Source of the DNA: Ancylomarina salipaludis
GTDB taxonomy: Bacteria; Bacteroidota; Bacteroidia; Bacteroidales; Marinifilaceae
Direction of reading: 5' to 3'
Length of the DNA: 64,000 nt
NCBI RefSeq assembly: GCF_004122035.1
Contig: NZ_SAXA01000013.1
Location: 1-64,000, forward strand
Shown here: positions 37,301 through 44,182 of the stretch, one piece after another
How the letters are laid out: every line of letters starts with the position of its first letter
How positions within the stretch are numbered: the stretch's first letter is position 1
Notes under the pieces: model-generated
What the model was told of the DNA's origin: nothing
The model's database searches: none
The model's input: the letters and a program-made list of their open reading frames with translations, nothing else
Position numbers and translations under genes: made by a program

Positions 37301-37960
37301 ATTCCCACCACTATATAGGGGATGGTGACTTGCCAGAATTAACTTTTTATTTTCATTTCGTTTAAAGGCATCACTCAATTGAATTAAAAAGTCTGCCGTA
37401 TTCTCAAACCCACATTCAGCTTCCGGTTTTTCACCCAAATGCAACCACCATTGCGAATCAATAACCAAAAGAACAATATCATCGCTCAAGTCAATCTCAA
37501 TCGGACCAGGACAACCTCCCGATGGTAAAAATACATCTCCTTTATTTAAATAATCCTCAACGTAATTCTCAAAATCCATCAATGATTCCCAACCATTCTT
37601 TTTATTTAAAGTCCATTCCTGATCACCGGGAGTAAAGACTACTTTTCCTTTAAAGTCTTTTACTAAATCAAGGAAATCATTCAAATCTTTACTTTCAAAT
37701 TCATCGTCTTCTCTATCACGGCACAAATATTCCTTCGAAATGGTATTCCCTAAAACAACCAAAGTGCCTTTTGTTCCGGATTCTAACAATTGCCCTCTTA
37801 GCATCTCCATATTAGCTTTAACCAATGGCCCTTCTCCAATATCGCCCACAAAATAAACGCTATGCTTTAGTTGAGTGCTATCCGAAACAGAAAACTCTGA
37901 ATTTCCGAAAACGCTAAAAGAAAATAAAGAAAAAAACAGATATAGGATATATTTAGTCAT
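34349..37960 (-). CDS. Metallophosphoesterase domain fused to BamA/TamA-like outer-membrane barrel
   Basis: 1203 aa with Sec leader (1-20, YLFFSLFSFSVFGN). The calcineurin-like phosphoesterase domain (about 33-330) has VGDIGEG (Asp40), a GN-T-I site at 71-74, GDQEW at 112-116 and ASHHPLYSGGNH (His213, His221). In usual enzymes the second motif is GD and the third GNH[DE]; here Asp/Asn are swapped and the His is Gln114, so metal binding may be altered. A middle region (340-850) includes a kinase-like or adaptor segment (YVLRSVEKYTEKA, DWDRHDDQWRW). The final ~340 residues form an Omp85-type barrel ending in Phe (SLEFRYMF). Barrel in the outer membrane, phosphoesterase in the periplasm or outside. 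Confidence 0.9.
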   Translation of the reverse strand: MTKYILYLFFSLFSFSVFGNSEFSVSDSTQLKHSVYFVGDIGEGPLVKANMEMLRGQLLESGTKGTLVVLGNTISKEYLCRDREDDEFESKDLNDFLDLVKDFKGKVVFTPGDQEWTLNKKNGWESLMDFENYVEDYLNKGDVFLPSGGCPGPIEIDLSDDIVLLVIDSQWWLHLGEKPEAECGFENTADFLIQLSDAFKRNENKKLILASHHPLYSGGNHAGHFSFPGPVELYRKLLGTSQDFASPYYKQMRYMAKQLLGKSTRLISVAAHDNSLQFKQIGDSYQVVSGSASLATYVNEKKMDFALREVGFSKLNFYDDGRVFLEFWTVGKEGETAPHLAFTKYLYKYVPLSDDEILKRDQAIDFSDSTIRIAASQIYNTTSQFKLNYLGHNYREEWATPIQVPVFDIGKEKGGLKILKRGGGQQTRSLRLEAKDGHQYVLRSVEKYTEKAIPQSLKKTLAAHIVQDGISESYPYAALAVPKMAEAAGVYHTQPKIVYVPDDTRLGIYQDGFKNELFLFEERASGDWSDSRLFGGTKEILSTDKLLKKRYKNSNIVVDEDAVLRARLFDIFLNDWDRHDDQWRWASFEEDGKTIVRPIPRDRDQVFFYTDGKLPWLMRRKWLIPKFQVFDSIVENVSGLGFNSRYFDRSFLSSKTKAEWEYMANDLKTKLSDEVIEAAVSDLPPEVFAISGDVLISKLKARRDLLPQMATDFYSFLAKGVDVVGTNESELYKANWNEDGSLNVKVYRLSKKHKKEDLIYTRTFYPNETKDVRLFGLKGKNQFKIEGKPSGKGVRLKLIGGKGKDKFNLENTRKSQVSVYDKTKIHINKDAVYRNKTSNSAEVNVYNRKAFKYDIVSPMVNANFVSDDGLILGAGVNYTAHAFKKEPFASKQKLLVNYAFSYPSYQIKYLAEINSVFRNIDFEGRVNYNSPNFQGYYYGMGNDSENIHTEDNKYNRLRFERLSINPQLRFNFNAKHQIKAGVFFDQSRLQRTGNRFVTDYSNPINDLDPEKDFSTRKYLGINIDYIWDSRNSEVLPSRGIYWQSDCQVFRGLGRNDRDFNRVSSDMRLYFSFSPPARTVFAFRVGGAYNSDGYSLVHANRLGLKSNLRGFPLDRFAGDGVFYQNTDIRFRLSQFRTYLLAGEFGLLAFNDIGRVWISGERSESLHHGYGGGLWLSPFKLMIITANYSCSKEDNLFSLEFRYMF

Positions 37961-38021
37961 CGCTGTTTTTGAAATAATCGATTATAAAATAAAGCAATTA
38001 AAATTTGAATTAACTTTTAAA

Positions 38022-38969
38022 TCAATTCTTCGTGTTAGGCTTATAATCAAACTGATAAATCTTGCCTGACATCATTTTTCCTTCTGTCGAAATAAAAAGA
38101 GTCCCGTCCGGAGTAAAACAAATGCCTTCAGGTTGAGGAAAAATTTTATGTTTAAGTCTATTCACAGCCAATAGTTCACCCTGAGGACTCAGCACCAAAA
38201 GTAATTTCCCGACCGAGCCTAACACATAGATATTTCTGCTAATGGGATGAATGGCTAAAGCTGATGGTTGAAAAGTCAAATTACCCTTAGAAGGATTGCC
38301 CCCCTTCAATAACTTATTTGAGAATTTAGTGTAGGGATCCAAATTTAAAATCGTCTCTAATTCTCCCTGATCAATTAGAATATCGGGATACTGGCTCAAA
38401 CTACTATCCTTAATCGAATAACGATAAATTGCTCTCTTATCCATATAAGCCGAATCGTTATGAGCAAGCCCTTTACAAGCTATTAGTAAAGTATGATTGG
38501 AAACGTCATAAGCTAACCCCTCGGTATCATTTTTATCCCCGAGCCCTGTTTTCACCTTGATACTTTCGCTTTTTGAATGAGATAAATCCTCAATAAAATA
38601 CAGCTTACCATCACTACGTAAAGCCACAGCCTTGTCTCCCACCAACTCAACAGCTTCAAAATCACCTTTTTTTGCGAACTTAATACGTTGAGTTATTTTT
38701 CTGTTCTGTGTATCATACTCAAAAATAGAACCCTGTTCATCATTAACACAAAGCAATTTGTGATCTCCTTTATAGGTTAAACCAGAAATCTCCCTTAATT
38801 CCACACTTAAAACATAGGTCCTGCTTGGTTGATTAATACGATAAGGAAAGTGAGTATATTTTTCTGACAAGAAGCATGTTTGTTTGTTTTTTTTATTCTG
38901 TGAACACGCAATGAAAACCACAATAAAAAGCAACAATAGTAACAGCTTAACTTTCTTTAAACAAGGCAT
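38022..38969 (-). CDS. SdiA-regulated/phytase-like beta-propeller lipoprotein
   Basis: 315 aa. Lipoprotein leader ends with lipobox FIAC (Cys22). The rest is a beta-propeller of the SdiA-regulated type, marked by the EISGLTY, GDFEAVEL, DTEGLAYD and PEGICFTPDGTLFIST repeats (the E-G / G-L-x-Y blade signature). Function of the family is unsettled. Separated from the HD-PycTM gene by a divergent ~220-bp region carrying a structured element. Lipid-anchored, extracytoplasmic. Confidence 0.85.
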   Translation of the reverse strand: MPCLKKVKLLLLLLFIVVFIACSQNKKNKQTCFLSEKYTHFPYRINQPSRTYVLSVELREISGLTYKGDHKLLCVNDEQGSIFEYDTQNRKITQRIKFAKKGDFEAVELVGDKAVALRSDGKLYFIEDLSHSKSESIKVKTGLGDKNDTEGLAYDVSNHTLLIACKGLAHNDSAYMDKRAIYRYSIKDSSLSQYPDILIDQGELETILNLDPYTKFSNKLLKGGNPSKGNLTFQPSALAIHPISRNIYVLGSVGKLLLVLSPQGELLAVNRLKHKIFPQPEGICFTPDGTLFISTEGKMMSGKIYQFDYKPNTKN

Positions 38970-39071
38970 AGCTAAAATTTATTTTTCCCGATAAAAATAA
39001 ACAAAACCCAAGCATTATCCCAATTATATAAACAAAAACAAATTGCATATACTAAACAATAAAGCCTCATA

Positions 39072-39119
39072 AGCTGGAAATTGGCAAACCCGATTAAGCC
39101 AATTCTACGGGCAACAGCT
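39072..39119 (+). other. Compact pseudoknot-capable structured element, unassigned
   Basis: Outer helix AGCTG (39072-39076) / CAGCT (39115-39119). Inner perfect 7-bp helix AATTGGC (39079-39085) / GCCAATT (39098-39104). The inner loop CCCG (39089-39092) can pair with CGGG (39108-39111) outside the helix, giving an H-type pseudoknot nested in a closed helix. It lies 74 bases before the HD-PycTM start. No riboswitch class recognised; the opposite strand can fold too. Confidence 0.4.
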
Positions 39120-39192
39120 CACTCTCCTGAATAAATCAAGATTATTGCTATCTTTAATCATCCATATTTTATTGATTTCAACAATTTATCTT

Positions 39193-40386
39193 ATGTCTAT
39201 TTTAGATCAAGCAAAGGCTTTTGTTATTGATTTTTTTGAAAAAAATCACACCCCCATATACACGTATCATAATCTGGAACATACCGAAAATGTGGTAAAA
39301 CAGGCGAGTAAAATTGGAAGCATACTGAATTTTTCAGAAGAAGATCTGGAAATTCTTATACTTGCCGCATGGTTTCATGATACCGGATATTTCAACGGCT
39401 TTATCAATCATGAAACGACCAGTAGTAAAATTGCTGAAGAATTTTTAAAAGAAAAGAATTACCCCAGTGAAAAAATTGAACGAGTTTCACGTGCAATTCT
39501 TAATACCAAACTGCCCTATAAAGCGTGCGAATGTAATATTTCAAAGGCGCTGTGTGATGCCGATTTACAACATTTATCTTCGAAAAATTTCATGAAATCA
39601 TCAGATAAACTGCGTGAAGAAAGATCTGCCTTAATCGAGCACGAAATTTCAACAAAAACCTACTGGGAAGAAACGCTAAACTTCTTAAAAAAACACAACT
39701 ACTGTACCGAATATGGTAAAAAGGTAATGGCAAAAAAGAAGGAACTCAACATTCAAAAAGTAACTGAGAAGGTTAATTCCTATCAGAATAAAGAGATTCA
39801 AAAACTCAATGAGAAAGTAATTAAACTTGAAAACCAAAACCTAAAATTAAAGATGCCTCAACGTGGTATAGAAACCATGTTTAAGGTCACTTCCCGTAAT
39901 CAGATCAACCTGAGTTCTATTGCTGATAAAAAAGCCAATTTGATGATATCAGTAAATTCCATCATCATCTCTGCGATCTTTTTCATTTTTAAAAATATCA
40001 TGGAAGTCCCTCACTTTATCATTCCCTGCCTTATCCTTTTATGTGTCAGTTTAGTAACGATTATCTATTCCGTTTTGGCAACCAGACCCAACGTGACATC
40101 CGGAACATTTTCTCAGCAAGATGTTAAGGAAAAAAAGGTAAACCTTCTTTTCTTTGGCAATTTTCATCGCATGCATGTAGATGATTATTCTAAAGCCCTG
40201 AAGGGACTAATGGTAAACTACGACGATTTGTACGACAGTTTAATTAAAGACCAATATTATTTGGGAGTTGTATTAGGGAAAAAGTACAATTTACTGCGTA
40301 GAGCCTATACTATTTTCATGTTTGGTTTAATTATATCGGTACTTAGTTTTATTTTTGCAGCCATCTATCAACCCGTTTTCTTTTAA
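39193..40386 (+). CDS. HD phosphohydrolase domain fused to a Pycsar-effector-like membrane domain (PycTM/DUF5706)
   Basis: 397 aa from the ATG at 39193; an in-frame ATG at 39145 is less likely because it adds a hydrophobic stub before the normal HD start. HD domain (about 5-175): HNLEHTE, AAWFHDTGYF (His62-Asp63), CDADLQHL. A coiled linker (about 183-222, VTEKVNSYQNKEIQKLNEKV) joins it to a C-terminal domain: RNQINLSSIADKKANLMISV, then TM segments at about 256-270, 275-296 and 372-394. The latter matches the effector membrane domain of Pycsar immunity. No cyclase adjoins it, and RsmE follows 83 bp later. May hydrolyse or sense a cyclic nucleotide; that is inference. Confidence 0.85.
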   Translation: MSILDQAKAFVIDFFEKNHTPIYTYHNLEHTENVVKQASKIGSILNFSEEDLEILILAAWFHDTGYFNGFINHETTSSKIAEEFLKEKNYPSEKIERVSRAILNTKLPYKACECNISKALCDADLQHLSSKNFMKSSDKLREERSALIEHEISTKTYWEETLNFLKKHNYCTEYGKKVMAKKKELNIQKVTEKVNSYQNKEIQKLNEKVIKLENQNLKLKMPQRGIETMFKVTSRNQINLSSIADKKANLMISVNSIIISAIFFIFKNIMEVPHFIIPCLILLCVSLVTIIYSVLATRPNVTSGTFSQQDVKEKKVNLLFFGNFHRMHVDDYSKALKGLMVNYDDLYDSLIKDQYYLGVVLGKKYNLLRRAYTIFMFGLIISVLSFIFAAIYQPVFF

Positions 40387-40469
40387 ATGTAAGGTTATGA
40401 ATTAGGATTGAAGATTTAAACATGTGAATTGATAACAAACAACATCAGGCACAAATATAAAATAACATA

Positions 40470-41171
40470 ATGAACTTGTTTTACACCCCCGATATAGAAG
40501 ATAAATTTTATCAGTTAAACGAAGAAGAATCGAAGCATTGCGTCCGTGTCCTTCGCCTGAAAGAAAACGATCAAATTCATTTGATTGATGGCAAAGGCAA
40601 CTTGTTTACAGCTAAAATTATTGATGCACATCCTAAAAGATGTACCGTTGAATGCATCGAGACACAAGCTGAATTTGAAAAACTAAATTACAAACTGCAC
40701 ATCGCTGCAGCGCCGACCAAGAACATTGAGCGAACAGAGTGGTATATGGAAAAATGTACCGAAATCGGAATTGATGAATTCACCCCTCTTCTTTGTCAGT
40801 TTTCAGAACGAAAAGTCGTTAAAATTGATCGCCTTTTTAAAGTCATTACATCAGCAGTCAAACAATCCTTAAAAGCTTACCATCCAAAATTAAACGAGCT
40901 TACAAAATTCAACGATTTAGTAAAAGCACCATTCAATGGGGAAAAATATATTGCACATTGCTACGAGGGCGAAAAAACACACTTAAAAAACCTATACTCG
41001 GCTAATCAGAATGCCTTAATCCTTATTGGTCCTGAAGGTGATTTTAGCCCTCAGGAAGTCGAATTGGCAAGAGCGAATGGCTTCAAAGAAATAACACTAG
41101 GGAACAGTCGATTAAGAGCTGAAACAGCAGGTGTTGTCGCTTGTAATATTATCAGCCTGGCTAATCAGTAA
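40470..41171 (+). CDS. rsmE: 16S rRNA (uracil-1498-N3)-methyltransferase
   Basis: 233 aa, SPOUT-class SAM methyltransferase, dimeric. N-terminal PUA-like domain (SKHCVRVLRLKENDQIHLIDG). C-terminal knot: LHIAAAPTKNIERTEWYMEKCTEIG in part, LIGPEGDFSPQEVELA and LGNSRLRAETAGVVA, which are the three standard RsmE signatures. Followed after ~55 bp by the DUF4159 gene. Confidence 0.96.
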   Translation: MNLFYTPDIEDKFYQLNEEESKHCVRVLRLKENDQIHLIDGKGNLFTAKIIDAHPKRCTVECIETQAEFEKLNYKLHIAAAPTKNIERTEWYMEKCTEIGIDEFTPLLCQFSERKVVKIDRLFKVITSAVKQSLKAYHPKLNELTKFNDLVKAPFNGEKYIAHCYEGEKTHLKNLYSANQNALILIGPEGDFSPQEVELARANGFKEITLGNSRLRAETAGVVACNIISLANQ

Positions 41172-41225
41172 TTATTATCCAGCACATCAGATTCTCACAA
41201 CATGCCTACAAACAAAATTCAAACG

Positions 41226-41882
41226 ATGTTCAGATTCTTATCCCTTATTTTGTTTTTAGCTCTAAGTTTGAACTTATCCGCTCAAAAAAGTGGCGTGCGC
41301 ATTGCGCTGCTCAAATACAATGGCGGAGGCGATTGGTATGCTAATCCCAGTTCATTGCCCAATCTGATTGAATATTGTAATGCCAATAAAATTGCGAACA
41401 TACAAGCCGAACCTGCTACTGTTGAAGTGGGTAGCAACGAACTTTTCGCCTACCCTTTTGTTCACCTTACAGGTCATGGCAATATCGTTTTCAATAATCA
41501 AGAGGCTCAAAACCTACGCCTCTATCTCGAAGCTGGCGGTTTCCTGCATGTAGATGACAATTATGGTTTGAATGCCTATTTTCGAAGAGAGATCAAAAAA
41601 ATATTCCCTAAAGAAGAACTTATAGAACTTCCCTTTTCGCATCCCATTTACCATCAGGTTTACGATTTTAAAACGGGCCTTCCTAAGATTCACGAACACG
41701 ATGGAAAAGCACCTCAGGGATTCGGTTTATTTTACAAAGGACGTCTTGTTTGTTTTTATACCTACGAATGTGATCTGGGAGATGGTTGGGAAGATCCATC
41801 GGTACATAACGACACTGAAGAAAAACATAAAAAAGCACTTATGATGGGCGCTAACATTGTCGCCTACGTTTTTTCACATTAA
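41226..41882 (+). CDS. DUF4159 exported protein
   Basis: 218 aa from the ATG at 41226, which gives a clean Sec leader (MFRFLSLILFLALSLNLSAQ); an in-frame ATG at 41202 adds a polar stub. The mature part has the DUF4159 pattern: RIALLKYNGGGDWYANP, FVHLTGHGNIVFNNQE, LRLYLEAGGFLHVDDNYG and YEC-DLGDGWEDP. The fold is thought to resemble ThuA/GATase-like domains; function unknown. Located between rsmE and the PFK gene. Confidence 0.88.
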   Translation: MFRFLSLILFLALSLNLSAQKSGVRIALLKYNGGGDWYANPSSLPNLIEYCNANKIANIQAEPATVEVGSNELFAYPFVHLTGHGNIVFNNQEAQNLRLYLEAGGFLHVDDNYGLNAYFRREIKKIFPKEELIELPFSHPIYHQVYDFKTGLPKIHEHDGKAPQGFGLFYKGRLVCFYTYECDLGDGWEDPSVHNDTEEKHKKALMMGANIVAYVFSH

Positions 41883-41978
41883 ATCCCAAACGCCATAATT
41901 CTACCCACAAAAGCTATCCTCTTTAAACGAAAAAATCATTACCTTATAACTAAGAATTAATGATAAAAGAGGATCGCT

Positions 41979-43181
41979 ATGAAAATACCAAAGAATACAA
42001 AAGGAGTCATAGGCATTTTAACCGGAGGTGGTGATGTTCCCGGTCTGAATCCAGCCATTCGTGCTGTAACCATCAGAGCAATACGTGAAGGCTACACTGT
42101 TGTAGGCATCCGCAAAGGCTGGAAAGGATTGATAGATATTATAAGAGATGAAAAAGCTGATAATAGTGACAATTGTTCCCTCTTAACTGAAGAAATGGTC
42201 AACAGAGTCGGACGAACCGGCGGAACCTTTTTGCATAGCTCACGCATCAATCCATCAAAAACATCAAAGTCCCGAGTCCCAATACACTTGCAGGATAAAT
42301 ACAATGCTGATGTTAACGATCTGACTGAAGAAGTTCTGGCCAACCTGGCCTTTCTTAATATCGATTACCTAATTCCTATTGGTGGCGACGATACCCTAAG
42401 TTATGCAGTACGTTTAGACATGGAAGGTGTTAAAATTGTTGCCATTCCCAAAACCATGGATAATGACGTACCCGGAACGGATTATTGCATCGGGTTCAGC
42501 ACCTGTATTACCCGAACCATATCTTTAACACACAGTTTAAGAACCTCTGCAGGCTCTCATGAACGCTTTTTGGTACTTGAGGTATTTGGACGTTATGCCG
42601 GATTCACTTCTATTTTGCCCACACTGGCAGGTGCAGCCAACCGTTGTGTTATCCCTGAATACAAATTCGACATCCATCAACTCACCCAACTCATGCTTGA
42701 GGATCGATACAAAAACCCTAGCCGCTATTCAGTTGTACTGATTTCCGAAGGGGCTGCTTTTAAAGGTGAAGATATGATTTTTCAGGATAGTGTGATGGAC
42801 GACTATGGACACAAAAAACTGGGGGGTATTGGCGAACGCGTCTCCGACCAAATGAAACATTTATCACTTGAATACAATAAGGGAATCCCCGTTAATGTGA
42901 TTAATCAGAAACTTGGCTATTTAGTTCGCTGCGGCGATCCAGATGCCATCGATTCAATTGTCCCAATGGCATTTGGAAACCTGGCGCTCGATCTGATTAT
43001 AAAAGGCATACATGGGCGTTTAATTACTCTTAGAAATGGACGCTACGACAATGCGCCAATCGAAATTATCACCAGTTCAAAAAAAATCGTGAATATCGAA
43101 CGTTATTACAATACAGAACGTCTGCGTCCAAAATACAATAGTTTTGAACTACAACCTCTCTTTTTAATGACAAGTCTTTGA
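41979..43181 (+). CDS. 6-phosphofructokinase, PPi-type signature
   Basis: 400-aa PFK. Motifs: GILTGGGDVPGLNPAIRA, LIPIGGDDTLSYA (135-139 GGDDT), IPKTMDNDVPGTD, and GRYAGFTS. The two classifying positions are Asp138 (Gly104 in E. coli ATP-PFK) and Lys158 (Gly124 in E. coli), a combination known for pyrophosphate-dependent enzymes. It would make fructose 1,6-bisphosphate with PPi reversibly. The C-terminal half lacks the usual E. coli allosteric region. Monocistronic, with a likely terminator after it. Confidence 0.93.
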   Translation: MKIPKNTKGVIGILTGGGDVPGLNPAIRAVTIRAIREGYTVVGIRKGWKGLIDIIRDEKADNSDNCSLLTEEMVNRVGRTGGTFLHSSRINPSKTSKSRVPIHLQDKYNADVNDLTEEVLANLAFLNIDYLIPIGGDDTLSYAVRLDMEGVKIVAIPKTMDNDVPGTDYCIGFSTCITRTISLTHSLRTSAGSHERFLVLEVFGRYAGFTSILPTLAGAANRCVIPEYKFDIHQLTQLMLEDRYKNPSRYSVVLISEGAAFKGEDMIFQDSVMDDYGHKKLGGIGERVSDQMKHLSLEYNKGIPVNVINQKLGYLVRCGDPDAIDSIVPMAFGNLALDLIIKGIHGRLITLRNGRYDNAPIEIITSSKKIVNIERYYNTERLRPKYNSFELQPLFLMTSL

Positions 43182-43194
43182 TTCGAAGTATTGC

Positions 43195-43231
43195 ATTAGT
43201 GGCTACCCAATTGTGTAGTCACTGATGTTTT
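43195..43231 (+). terminator. Terminator after the PFK gene
   Basis: ATTAGTGGCTAC / GTAGTCACTGAT imperfect 12-bp stem with an 8-base loop, followed by GTTTTATT. Confidence 0.55.
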
Positions 43232-43376
43232 ATTAAACCAAATTCATATTTTATCCTTTCAATTAATTTATCTATTTTAGCATCGCCTTCCATGGGCATC
43301 CTACTATTTCAACCATCCCATTATTATTTTTTTTATTAACCAGCTGAATTTAAATCAGCGAAACAACCTATTTAGT

Positions 43377-44009
43377 ATGTTAGAATTTTTAGGCATTTCT
43401 TATTTGGAATGGTTAGGTTATGCAGCGTCAATAATCGTATTTGTATCATTATCGATGACATCAATCGTAAAATTACGTTGGTATAATATGTTAGGCGCCG
43501 CCCTGTTTTCAACTTATGGTTTCTTTATTGGCTCTTACCCCGTAGCTTTCATGAATTTTCTGATTGTTTGCACCAACATTTATTATTTGGTAAAAATGTA
43601 TCAGCACAAAGAGAATTTTAAGGTAATCGAAATTAAAGGAAACGACGAAATTCTGAACTACTATCTGGAATCATACAAAAAAGATATTGCTAAATTCTTC
43701 CCTGACTTCACAAGTGCTGAAGGCAAGTTAAATGTCTTCGTATTGCGTGACATGTCGGTTGCAGGCATCTTTATAGGTGAGGTTAAAGATGATATCTTTA
43801 AAATTGATGTGGACTATGCCCTGCCCCAGTTCCGCGACTTTAAGGTTGCCAACTATTTGTATCAAAAACTTAGCGACATCCTGTCTCAACATGATGTCAA
43901 ATGTATTGTTTGCGATTCAGATATTGAAGACAACTTGAAATACATCAAAAAGATGGGCTTCGAAACCTGCACCCGTGAAGGCAAAGAAGTGATGTGTAAA
44001 AGCTTATAG
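43377..44009 (+). CDS. YgjV-like membrane protein with C-terminal soluble, GNAT-like domain
   Basis: 210 aa. The N-terminus (1-75) has three TM helices with the YgjV-like pattern (LEWLGYAASIIVFVSLSM, WYNMLGAALFSTYGFFIGSYPVAFMNFLIVCTNIYYL). A ~130-residue soluble C-terminal domain follows, with LNVFVLRDMSVAGIFIGEVKDD and VANYLYQKLSDILSQHDVKCIVCDSDIEDN, resembling a GNAT fold core (helix-rich KVANYLYQKL after FRDF). Enzymatic activity is not certain. Flanked by terminators. Confidence 0.75.
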   Translation: MLEFLGISYLEWLGYAASIIVFVSLSMTSIVKLRWYNMLGAALFSTYGFFIGSYPVAFMNFLIVCTNIYYLVKMYQHKENFKVIEIKGNDEILNYYLESYKKDIAKFFPDFTSAEGKLNVFVLRDMSVAGIFIGEVKDDIFKIDVDYALPQFRDFKVANYLYQKLSDILSQHDVKCIVCDSDIEDNLKYIKKMGFETCTREGKEVMCKSL

Positions 44010-44036
44010 CTACTAATTTCGATTCAAACTCAACAT

Positions 44037-44070
44037 AAAAATTCCCGGAGCCAAAGCTTTGGGAATTTTT
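44037..44070 (+). terminator. Terminator after the YgjV-like gene
   Basis: AAAATTCCC / GGGAATTTT stem around a 14-base loop, ending in a T5 run (TTTTTG). Confidence 0.8.
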
Positions 44071-44182
44071 GTTTACTCTAAATTTTACAAACCTCTTTTT
44101 ATTGCCCGTTTAAGTCGACATCAAGCCATTTTTTTTTCATTCATATCCGATTTTGAAAATCAATCCCCATTTCAAAAAGCTT

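Noticed and set aside
39083-39090. GGCAAACC string as in c-di-GMP-I riboswitches
   Set aside because: The other conserved blocks of that riboswitch and its helix order are absent, so the match is likely chance.
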